The notes beneath the pieces are model-generated. The model saw only the letters and a program-made list of their open reading frames with translations. It was not told the DNA's origin and made no database searches. A stretch of 48,950 nucleotides of DNA from Halothiobacillus sp. (GTDB lineage Bacteria > Pseudomonadota > Gammaproteobacteria > Halothiobacillales > Halothiobacillaceae). The stretch spans positions 1 to 48,950 of the forward strand of contig JAGXIF010000046.1 in the NCBI GenBank assembly GCA_024635755.1. Reading direction: 5' to 3'. The translations under genes and the position numbers were made by a program. Positions 34,225 to 42,241 of the stretch are shown here, piece after piece. Each line of letters begins with the position of its first letter. Within the stretch, counting starts at the first letter, position 1.

Positions 34225-35676
34225 TTAAGGGGAGGTCGATTCCGCGATGGCGACCCGATCGCGGCCACTGCGCTTGGCCTGGTACAGCGCCTGATCGGCG
34301 CGATGGATCAGGCTGTCGAGGGACTCACCCGCACGGCACTGCGCCACGCCCTGGCTGACGGTCAACGCCTCCTCACTCTCGGGCAGGCGATTTCGCCGGG
34401 CAATCGCCTCGCGGATGCGTTCGGCCGTAAGGCGTGCATCGTCGGCATCGGTGTCCAGTAGCAATATTAGGAACTCGTCACCGCCCCAGCGGCAGAGCGT
34501 GTCGACCTCCCGGATCTGCGAGGACACGGTGTCCACCAGCTCACGCAGGACCCGGTCGCCCGCTTGGTGGCCGTGGCGGTCGTTGATGGTCTTGAAGTGG
34601 TCGATGTCCAGGTTGATGATCGAGACCGGCTGGTCATGACGGCGCGCAAGCCGTTGCGCTTGTTCGAACAGCACCTCGAGGGCCTCACGATTTCCCGCCC
34701 CGGTAAGACGGTCGGTGGTGGCCATGGTTTCCAGTCGCCGCTGATAGTTACGGAGGGTCCAGCCGCCGGTCAGCAGCACCAGGGCGGTGACGCCCAGTGC
34801 CAGCAGGATATTGACGATCAGGGTGTTGAGCAATCGGGCATTGGCGGCCGATCCGCGTTGCTCCACCACCAGAAACCAGTCGAGTTCGGGGATCAGGCGG
34901 GTGTTGACGTAGACCGTGCCACCCCTCGGGCGCTCATAGGCGAATTCGTTGCTGGGACTGGTGAGGATGCGGGTGGCGTGGCGGGCCAGTCCCGGCTGGG
35001 CCTGGATGCTCGTCGGGCCGTCGTAGCCGGAACCGCGCAGGGTGATCTCCCCCTCGCGATTCATGAAATAGATCGAGCGACCGTAGCGACGCTGGTAGCT
35101 TTCGATCAGCCCGGCGACGGTCTCGACGGCCAGCCCGATGCCGGTGACGCCAATGTAGTCGCCCGACTCGTCTTGCACCCGGTAGTTGACGAAGATCGAC
35201 AGCCGGGTGGGTTCGGCGGTGTCGTGGTCGATGTTGATCTCGAACGGCTCGTTCATCTGCCGGACGCGGAAATACCAGGTGTCAGCGGGATTCCCCCGCG
35301 AAACCGTCCTCAGGACCCCGTTGGGGTGGTAGTAGCGCCGACTGGCGTCACTGACGAAAAAGGCGGTGGTGGTGTCGTATTTCTGCTGGATTTCCGCGAG
35401 ATAGCGGATGATCGCCTCTTGATCCTCTTCCCCCTCGATCACCCAGTCGCGCACGAAGGTGTCGTGCGCCATCAGTGAGGAAATGAGGATCGAGCGCAGC
35501 AGGTCCCGCTCGATCTCGGAGAAGATGTTGTCGCTGGTCAGCGGCAGGGTCTCTTCCGCGATCTGCTTTTCCAGCGAGTCCTCGGCGACGAAGTAACCGA
35601 TCACGCTGGTGGCGACGAACCCCAGCGTCAGCAGGATGGTCAGGGCCGTGGCGAATAGCAGCTTGTTGCGTTGCAT
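34225..35676 (-). CDS. Cache-domain diguanylate cyclase
   Basis: The 483-residue protein has a transmembrane helix (about 7-29), a double-Cache periplasmic sensor (about 35-280) with VTGIGLAVETVAGLIESYQRRYGRSIYF, a second helix (about 290-312) and GGDEF (398-402). The inhibitory RxxD (REVD) stands five residues before GGDEF, so product inhibition is expected. The ATG at 35676 is chosen because the longer frame to 35796 would overlap the upstream GGDEF-EAL gene by some 85 bases. That gene ends 34 bases upstream on the same strand, so the two are probably one transcript. Cache domains usually bind small organic ligands. Confidence 0.9.
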   Translation of the reverse strand: MQRNKLLFATALTILLTLGFVATSVIGYFVAEDSLEKQIAEETLPLTSDNIFSEIERDLLRSILISSLMAHDTFVRDWVIEGEEDQEAIIRYLAEIQQKYDTTTAFFVSDASRRYYHPNGVLRTVSRGNPADTWYFRVRQMNEPFEINIDHDTAEPTRLSIFVNYRVQDESGDYIGVTGIGLAVETVAGLIESYQRRYGRSIYFMNREGEITLRGSGYDGPTSIQAQPGLARHATRILTSPSNEFAYERPRGGTVYVNTRLIPELDWFLVVEQRGSAANARLLNTLIVNILLALGVTALVLLTGGWTLRNYQRRLETMATTDRLTGAGNREALEVLFEQAQRLARRHDQPVSIINLDIDHFKTINDRHGHQAGDRVLRELVDTVSSQIREVDTLCRWGGDEFLILLLDTDADDARLTAERIREAIARRNRLPESEEALTVSQGVAQCRAGESLDSLIHRADQALYQAKRSGRDRVAIAESTSP

Positions 35677-35710
35677 CGGGGCGGTGTACGTCCTTGTGTG
35701 GATGGCGGGG

Positions 35711-38700
35711 CTAGCCGTGTTCGAGGTAGCGTTGGGCGAATGCCTCCGGCGGCAATGGTCGGCTTTCCAGGAAGCCCTGATAGATGTCGCAGCCATGCTC
35801 GGCGAGAAAGCGCCGCTGGGCCGGCTGCTCGACCCCTTCGGCCAGCACCTTCAGCCCGAGGGTGTGACCTAGGTCGATGATCACCCGGGCGATCTGGCCT
35901 CGGTCGCTGGGCTCGCTGATCAGGTCGATGAACCGCTTGTCGATCTTGAGCACGTCCAGGGCGAACTGGCGTAACTGGCCCAAGGAGGAATAGCCGGTGC
36001 CGAAGTCGTCCAGGGCCACGTGCACGCCCATGGCGCGCAGCCGATCGAGCAGTTCGCGCGCCTCGCACTCGCGACGGACGATGGCGCTTTCGGTGAGCTC
36101 GATCTCCAGCCGCTCGGCGGGAAATCCGGTCTCGTCGAGTATCTCCTGGACCAGTCGATCCACCTCGCCGTGGCGCAACTGATGGGGCGAGAGGTTGACT
36201 GCCAGTCGGCCAAAATCACGTCCCTCGTCCAGCCAGCGTCGGCCGGTGCGGCAGGCCTCGCGCAGCACCCATTCGCCCAACGGCCAGATCAGGCCGGTGG
36301 TTTCCGCCACCGGGATGAAGCGATCCGGCGAGATCAGCCCCTCGCTGGGGTGCTGCCAGCGCACCAGCACCTCGGCGCCATGCAGGTCGTTGGATGAAAC
36401 GTGCATTTGCGGTTGGAAGACCAGGCGCAGTTCCTCGTTGTCGATCGCCTGGCGCAGCTGCAACTCCAGGTCGATGCGGTCGCGAGCGGCATCGGTCATC
36501 TCGTCGGAGAAGAACCGGAAGGTGCCGCGTCCCTCGTCTTTGGCCCGGTACAGGGCGGTATCGGCCTGCTGCAGTAATGCCAGCGGAGCACGGGAACCCT
36601 CGGGGTAGAGCGTGATGCCCACCGAGGCCAGCACCCGGACCTGCTGACCATTGCCCAGTTCCCAGGGCTCGCCCAGGGCGCTGATGATCTGGCCGGCCAG
36701 CTCGCCGACCGCCTCGGCGCTTTCCACCCCGGCGATGGCCATGGCAAATTCGTCGCCGCCCAGCCGGGCAATGGTGTCGGCGCGGCCAAAGCGTTCCTTG
36801 AGGCGTTCGCTGACCTTGATCAGCAACTCGTCGCCCACCGCGTGACCCAGGCTGTCGTTGACGTCCTTGAAGCGGTCCAAGTCGATCATCAGCACGGCGA
36901 TCTGGTCGGCCTTGCGCTGGGCTACCTCGATCAGCTGCTCGAGCCGGGCGATCATCAGCAGGCGGTTGGGCAGGCCGGTGAGCGGATCGTGGTGGGCGAG
37001 GAAATCGAGCTTGGATTCGTTCTCCTTCTGTCGGCTGATGTCGACGAACAGCCCCACGTAATGGCTGATTTGGCCATCGCGATCGGTGACCGTGCTGATG
37101 CTCAGTATTTCGGGGAACACCTCGCCGTTGCGACGACGGTTCCAGATCTCGCCCTGCCAGTGTCCCTCTGTTTCGAGTTCGTGCCACATCCGCTGGTAGA
37201 AGGCCTGGTCGTGCTGCCCCGAGGCCAGCAGCTCCGGTGTACGGCCGATCACCTGCTCGGCGGTATAGCCGGTCAGCTCGGTGAAGGCCGGGTTGGTCTC
37301 GATGATCACCTGGTCGCGGTCGGTAATCACCACGCCCTCGCGGGTGTTCTCGATCACCTTGGCCATCAGTTTCTCGCGCTGCTCGATCTCGTGACGGTCG
37401 TGGACGTCGGTGACCACCCCGTCGTACCAGCGCGCCTCGCCGAGGGGGTCGCGTTGCAGCATGGTGACTTCCTCGACCCAGCGATAAGTCCCGTTGGCCA
37501 TGCGTACCCGGTATTCCTGGTGATACTGCTCTCCGCCCGAAGCGACGACGCGCTCGAGTTCCGGCAGAATCGATTCGAGATCGTCCGGATGGATAACATC
37601 GGCATACCGGAATCGCTCGGCCTGCCACTGCTCGGCGGAATAGCCCCAGCGCTCGATATTCTCCGAGACGAACACGATTGGCCAGCCGTCCGTCGGCAGC
37701 CAGCGGAAGAGCACCGCCGGGCTTGCCTGCACCTCGTCCCGAGCCCGCTCCAGGTCCTCGAGTCGGTCGAGATAGTCTAGGGCGAAGGACAGGTCGCCGG
37801 CCAGCTCGTTGACCGTGCCGCAGATTGCCTCGTCGAAAAAGCCGCTTTCGGCGGCATACAGGGCCATCGCGCCGATCACTTGGCCACTGCGGTAGATGGG
37901 GAAGGCCGCCACCGCGTCCACGCCGGCCTCTCGGGCCGCATCGTGCCAGATCGTGGTCTGGTGTTTGGTCTTGAAGTGGTTGATCACTTCGAGTTTGCCG
38001 CTGCGGATGGCGCGACCCGCCGGCCCTTGCCCGGCGGGTTCATGCGGGTGGATGCTCACCTCGATCCGATCGATATAGCCGGTCGTGTCGCCGTGGCGCG
38101 CCACGGGTTCCACTGCGCCGGAGTCCTGGTCGATCAGGCCGATCCACGCGAAGGCGAAATGGCCATGCTCGACGGCCACGCGACAGACGGTGTCGAACAG
38201 TTCGGCATCGCTACGACAGCGGATGATCGCCTGGTTGGTTTGCGAGAGCAGGTCGTAGAGGTCCTTCTGGCGCTCGAGGGCCCGGCGCGCCTCGCGTTCC
38301 CGAGTGACATCCTCGGCGGTGGCCACCAGGTATTCGACCTCGCCATTTTCCTGGCGGGTGGTGCGGATCTCGAACATCAGGTAGGCCCGCTCGCCGTCGG
38401 GCCGTTCGACGATGTACTCGTGGCGGAACTGCTTACGGCTGCCGTCGATCAATTCGGCGACGACGCGCTCCTCTTCCGGGCCGCTGGCGTTTTCCAGCAG
38501 CTCGCGCCAAGGCCGTCCGACAAGGTATTCACCGGGACGGCCCAGCATGTCGGCCATGCGCGGGTTGGCCTCGAGGATGCCCCCGGTGGTCGGCGAGGTG
38601 ATCGCCATGCCGACGAACGGCATGTCATAGAAGACACGCAGCAGGCGGTCCTGCGTGGCATTGCGTGCCGCCAGCCGGAGGGCCTCTCCTTCACGCGTGC

Positions 38701-39883
38701 GCTTCCAGAGCAACGTGAGGATGACGGCGATCACCGTCAGCAGGAAGAACGCCACCAATGCCAGGAGCATTAGGGTCTGATGCAGCGGAGCCAGCACCTC
38801 CGCCCGTTCGCGAGTGGTGAATACCACCCAGTTGCCTCCATCGACCGGGTGGAGCGCGCCGATGATGGCCTGGCCGGCGAAGTTGTTGCCTTCCAGCTGG
38901 CGCGGTGCCGAGGCGGGTCGGAAGTCAGCGCGTTTGAACAGGCTGTGTTCCCAGGGGATTAGGGGCGAGGGCTGGTCACTGTCCGCGCGACTGCCGTCCT
39001 CGACATGCAGGACCTGTCCCTCTCGCGCCGTCAGCAGCGATACGCGTGCCCCGACTTCACGGGCGGCATACCGGTTCAAGGCGGGCAGGTCGGCGCGCAT
39101 GAGAACGAAGGTCGGGACATTGTCGGCATCGATCGGGATCAGCCAGTCAATGCGCGTCTGAAGGTCCGTGTCTGGGACGGGGGCGAGTTCCTGAATGCCC
39201 CTTGGGGAAGCGGGGTTCGCCCCTGGGCGGGCATCGGGCAGGCGGGTAATGCCATGGGTGATGATGGGCTGCCCCCGGTGGTCGAGCAGGGCAAAACCGC
39301 TGTAGCCGTAGGCAGACCGGAGTGTCTCGAACCGCTTGATGATTCGGGCCTGGGCCTCGGCGTCTCCATCCAGCAGCCGCCGGACGTCGCTGGCCAGGCC
39401 GTCGGAGGACTGCAGCATCTGGGCATCCTTGCGTCGCTCATCCAACCAGATGCCGACATAATCGGCCTTCAGGGCCGCATTGGCGGCCAGTTGCGCTTTT
39501 GCCGCCTCGATGGCGGCCGGGGCACGATTGGCGTAGACGCCGGCGGTAATCGCTGCCACCAGGGCCGCATTGATGAGAAACACGACCAGGTGCCGCGAGG
39601 TACGCAGGCGGTGAGGCATTTCCCCGGCAGGGGCGGCAGAGGACGTTGCAGGCAGGAGCCATCGCAGTAGCAGGTACAGCAGCAGCCCGGTGACCGCGAC
39701 AAAGGACAGTCCTTTTATCAGCCCCGCCCGGGCGATCTGCTCGGGCTCGATCCATAGGCCGAGCAGCCAGTCCGAGGAGAGGATCCAGGCCGACGCGTAG
39801 ATGACGTACAGCAGCGCGATGGCTGCGGGGGAGACCGACCGGCGGCGCCAGGAGGGATGAGTCTGATCTTTGCGCGCCGTCAT
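35711..39883 (-). CDS. Large membrane sensor with Cache, PAS, GAF, GGDEF and EVL-type EAL domains
   Basis: The 1,390-residue protein has three N-terminal helices (about 20-43, 55-77 and 97-120), a periplasmic sensor (about 125-365) and a fourth helix (about 367-390). Next come PAS (about 405-525), GAF (about 540-700), two PAS (about 720-830 and 845-960), GGDEF (1042-1046) and EAL. The EAL signature is EVL (E1171), a tolerated variant that keeps the metal-binding Glu. [27 protein letters not shown] and AEGVEQ remain. The RxxD inhibitory site is not conserved (GRAD). It can plausibly make or break c-di-GMP. It leads a two-gene unit with the Cache cyclase. Confidence 0.9.
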   Translation of the reverse strand: MTARKDQTHPSWRRRSVSPAAIALLYVIYASAWILSSDWLLGLWIEPEQIARAGLIKGLSFVAVTGLLLYLLLRWLLPATSSAAPAGEMPHRLRTSRHLVVFLINAALVAAITAGVYANRAPAAIEAAKAQLAANAALKADYVGIWLDERRKDAQMLQSSDGLASDVRRLLDGDAEAQARIIKRFETLRSAYGYSGFALLDHRGQPIITHGITRLPDARPGANPASPRGIQELAPVPDTDLQTRIDWLIPIDADNVPTFVLMRADLPALNRYAAREVGARVSLLTAREGQVLHVEDGSRADSDQPSPLIPWEHSLFKRADFRPASAPRQLEGNNFAGQAIIGALHPVDGGNWVVFTTRERAEVLAPLHQTLMLLALVAFFLLTVIAVILTLLWKRTREGEALRLAARNATQDRLLRVFYDMPFVGMAITSPTTGGILEANPRMADMLGRPGEYLVGRPWRELLENASGPEEERVVAELIDGSRKQFRHEYIVERPDGERAYLMFEIRTTRQENGEVEYLVATAEDVTREREARRALERQKDLYDLLSQTNQAIIRCRSDAELFDTVCRVAVEHGHFAFAWIGLIDQDSGAVEPVARHGDTTGYIDRIEVSIHPHEPAGQGPAGRAIRSGKLEVINHFKTKHQTTIWHDAAREAGVDAVAAFPIYRSGQVIGAMALYAAESGFFDEAICGTVNELAGDLSFALDYLDRLEDLERARDEVQASPAVLFRWLPTDGWPIVFVSENIERWGYSAEQWQAERFRYADVIHPDDLESILPELERVVASGGEQYHQEYRVRMANGTYRWVEEVTMLQRDPLGEARWYDGVVTDVHDRHEIEQREKLMAKVIENTREGVVITDRDQVIIETNPAFTELTGYTAEQVIGRTPELLASGQHDQAFYQRMWHELETEGHWQGEIWNRRRNGEVFPEILSISTVTDRDGQISHYVGLFVDISRQKENESKLDFLAHHDPLTGLPNRLLMIARLEQLIEVAQRKADQIAVLMIDLDRFKDVNDSLGHAVGDELLIKVSERLKERFGRADTIARLGGDEFAMAIAGVESAEAVGELAGQIISALGEPWELGNGQQVRVLASVGITLYPEGSRAPLALLQQADTALYRAKDEGRGTFRFFSDEMTDAARDRIDLELQLRQAIDNEELRLVFQPQMHVSSNDLHGAEVLVRWQHPSEGLISPDRFIPVAETTGLIWPLGEWVLREACRTGRRWLDEGRDFGRLAVNLSPHQLRHGEVDRLVQEILDETGFPAERLEIELTESAIVRRECEARELLDRLRAMGVHVALDDFGTGYSSLGQLRQFALDVLKIDKRFIDLISEPSDRGQIARVIIDLGHTLGLKVLAEGVEQPAQRRFLAEHGCDIYQGFLESRPLPPEAFAQRYLEHG

Positions 39884-40023
39884 GTCGTCCGGGATTAGCG
39901 CCTTGGGTCGCGGATGGATGGGAGCCTCGGCGGGATGATGTCGGTGACCCGCCCTGTGATCGGTTAGCAGACTAAGAATGGGGCAAGACGCCGGTCAAGT
40001 CCAGCCGCCAACCGGCGCCGTTT

Positions 40024-40887
40024 CTAGTCTTTCGGCAGGCCGAGCAGCAAGGGATCGAGCAGCAGCTCGCGGGCGTTCTCGCGAGCGATGCGACGGGCCA
40101 CCGATGCGGGCAGTTGATCCAGCCATTGGCGGATCGTGTTGGCGGCGTCATCGAATCGCCGCCAGCGCGGCAGGCTGTAGGTGTCCACGCCGACGACGAA
40201 CCGGCGGGGATGGGCAATGAACAGGGCCCGCCACTCGGGCAGCAAGTCGCCGCGCGCATCCAGAAAGCGTTCATCGCGCACCGAGGTATCGATAAACAGC
40301 CCTTGGGGGTGGCGGGCGAGAGCGGCGCGCAGGATGGTCGGTTCGGGCCGGTCGCCCAGATGCGCCCACAGGACGGTGGAGTCGGGTTCGATCTCGAAGA
40401 TGTGGTCGATGATGGCCAGGTCGCCATGGATCATCAGTACCAGATCACCATCGGCGGCGATCTCCACCAGTTGCCTGAGCACCGGGCTGTCGCGATCCCG
40501 GCCGAAGATGTGCAGCTCGCCGATGCCGCGCCAGTCGCCCGCGGCCAGCCAGCGCTCCACCCGCTCCGGCAGCGTGGCGTCGTGCATCCAGCCTTCCTTG
40601 TCGGCCCGGTCACGATAAACGCCCAGAAACGGGACGATCCGGTCGGGGGCGGTTTCGGCGAGGAGTTGGGCGTTCGCTGGAGGGGTGCTGGTGACCACGG
40701 CATGCTCGATGCCGTTGTCCGCCAGAATGGCGATGATTTCCTCGGGCGGGATGGCCGCGCGCTGGTCAGCCTGGTAGTGCAGGTGGGCATCGAACAGGGG
40801 CGTCCCGGCGGTGGCCGGCGCGGCTGGCGCCAGCAACAGCCCAGCCAGTAGCCCGGCAAGGCGGTTATTCGTCGTCCGAGTCGGCAT
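40024..40887 (-). CDS. Secreted amidohydrolase-family (TIM-barrel) protein
   Basis: The 287-residue precursor starts with a signal peptide ending ATA (about 1-27) and enters an amidohydrolase-2 type barrel with FDAHLHY (H35, H37). Later ligands are the His of MIHGDLAI, the His of LWAHLGD and the Asp of VGVDTY, so the metal site looks complete. The substrate is unknown. The ATG at 40887 overlaps the end of fbpC by 23 bases, so it is transcribed with the iron importer. A periplasmic metal-dependent hydrolase tied to ferric-iron uptake is unusual; it might act on an iron chelate, but that is speculation. Confidence 0.78.
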   Translation of the reverse strand: MPTRTTNNRLAGLLAGLLLAPAAPATAGTPLFDAHLHYQADQRAAIPPEEIIAILADNGIEHAVVTSTPPANAQLLAETAPDRIVPFLGVYRDRADKEGWMHDATLPERVERWLAAGDWRGIGELHIFGRDRDSPVLRQLVEIAADGDLVLMIHGDLAIIDHIFEIEPDSTVLWAHLGDRPEPTILRAALARHPQGLFIDTSVRDERFLDARGDLLPEWRALFIAHPRRFVVGVDTYSLPRWRRFDDAANTIRQWLDQLPASVARRIARENARELLLDPLLLGLPKD

Positions 40888-41953
40888 GGTGGACAGCGCC
40901 CCCTCGCGGGAACAGGACCAGGTGGGTGAACGCCGGTCGCAGATTGACGCGCATGCCCGGGGCGTAGTGGTCATGGCTGGGGGCCAGGCTGAGCAGGCGC
41001 GTCCCGCCGGGGAGGCCCAGGGTGTAGAGGAAATTCGCGCCGCGAAAGACCCGTTCCTCGATCTCGGCCACCCCGGGGCCGTCGGCGTCGATGATCACGT
41101 CGTCGGGACGGACCAGCACGTCGACCTGGGTGCCCGGCGGGTATTCGTGCGAAACCTGGCCTTCGAGCAACCCCAGCTCGGTCTTGACCCGCCCGGGACC
41201 GACCATGGTGCCGGCGATGCGCGTGCCCTGGCCGATGAAGTCGGCGACGAACGCTGTCTCGGGGCGGTGGTAGAGGTTGTAGGCCGTGTCCCACTGATGC
41301 AGTCGCCCGGCCTGCATCACCCCGACAATATCGGCCATGGCGAAGGCCTCGTCCTGGTCGTGGGTGACCAGCAGGGCGGTGGTCTCGGCCTCGCGCAGGA
41401 TGTCGCGCAGCTCGCGTGGCAGGGTCTCGCGCAACTCGACGTCCAGGCTGGAAAAGGGCTCGTCGAGCAGCAGGATCTCCGGCTTGGGGGCTAGCGCCCG
41501 TGCGATCGCGACACGCTGTTGCTGCCCGCCGGACATGTGGTGGGGATAACGTGCGCCCATGCCGGGCAGCCCCACCAGGTCGAGCAGCTCGGCGATCCGC
41601 CTGCGGCGGGCCTCGGCCGGCTTTTTCGGCAGGCCGAAGCCGATGTTGTCGGCCACGGTAAGATGCGGGAACAGGGCCAGGTCCTGGAAGATCATGCCCA
41701 CCCGGCGTTGCTCGGGAGGATGCCCCCAGCCGGCCCCGGCGACCGTGTTGCCGTGCAGGCGCACCACGCCCGCGCTTGGCGACTCGAAACCGGCCACCGT
41801 GCGCAGGATGGAGGTCTTGCCGCAGCCGGAGGGGCCCAGCAGGCAGCCGATCACGCCGGTGGGCAGCTTGAGGTTGACGCCCTCGACGGCGGTGGTGTTG
41901 CCGAAGCGGACCGTCAGATCGACCAGGCTGAGTCGTTCGCTCACCGTCACCAC
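40865..41953 (-). CDS. fbpC: Ferric-iron ABC transporter ATPase
   Basis: The 362-residue ATPase has Walker A GPSGCGKT, signature MSGGQQQRVAIARALAP, Walker B ILLLDEPFSSLD and a C-terminal TOBE-like regulatory region (about 240-355). It powers the FbpABC/FutABC Fe(III) importer. Translation begins at GTG 41953 or at one of two in-frame GTGs just after it. GGGAGG lies four to nine bases upstream of the first. The gene once followed fbpB closely; a 268-bp MITE now separates them. Its 3' end overlaps the amidohydrolase gene. Confidence 0.9.
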   Translation of the reverse strand: MVTVSERLSLVDLTVRFGNTTAVEGVNLKLPTGVIGCLLGPSGCGKTSILRTVAGFESPSAGVVRLHGNTVAGAGWGHPPEQRRVGMIFQDLALFPHLTVADNIGFGLPKKPAEARRRRIAELLDLVGLPGMGARYPHHMSGGQQQRVAIARALAPKPEILLLDEPFSSLDVELRETLPRELRDILREAETTALLVTHDQDEAFAMADIVGVMQAGRLHQWDTAYNLYHRPETAFVADFIGQGTRIAGTMVGPGRVKTELGLLEGQVSHEYPPGTQVDVLVRPDDVIIDADGPGVAEIEERVFRGANFLYTLGLPGGTRLLSLAPSHDHYAPGMRVNLRPAFTHLVLFPRGGAVHHADSDDE

Positions 41954-41969
41954 GGCCTCCCGGGTTGGC

Positions 41970-42241
41970 TAGGGAAACGCTGCACGGTTCGATGGCATCT
42001 CTGGCTCGCGGGTTTGTTCGCAATCAAGGCACCGGACCGAAGACGGGCTCGTTGCCCATCGAGGGACGGCAACGCCGAGCGCGGGCAAACCCGCGAGCCC
42101 CGTCCGGGCGGGCGGGCAAGGGTCCATCTGCGGCGTTGCAGCCCTTGTAAAGGGCGACGGCCCTTCACGGCGGGCTGCGCCTTGCATCTGGGCCCTTGGT
42201 GGCCCCGCAGAGACGCCATCGAACCGTGCAGAGCTTCCCTA
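41970..42241. mobile_element. 268-bp MITE with TA target duplication inside the fbpB stop codon
   Basis: Thirty-two-base terminal inverted repeats with three mismatches (41972-42003 and 42208-42239; shared core CTGCACGGTTCGATGGC) enclose about 200 bases with no credible gene. A TA flanks each end (41970-41971 and 42240-42241), the duplication expected of IS630/Tc1-mariner-type transposition. No transposase is present, so this is a non-autonomous element. On the minus strand the TA plus the element's first G spell the fbpB TAG stop. Removing the element and one TA also gives TAG, then a 15-base spacer with GGGAGG before the fbpC GTG. The interior is GC-rich with smaller palindromes such as CCCTTgtAAAGGG. 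Confidence 0.72.
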
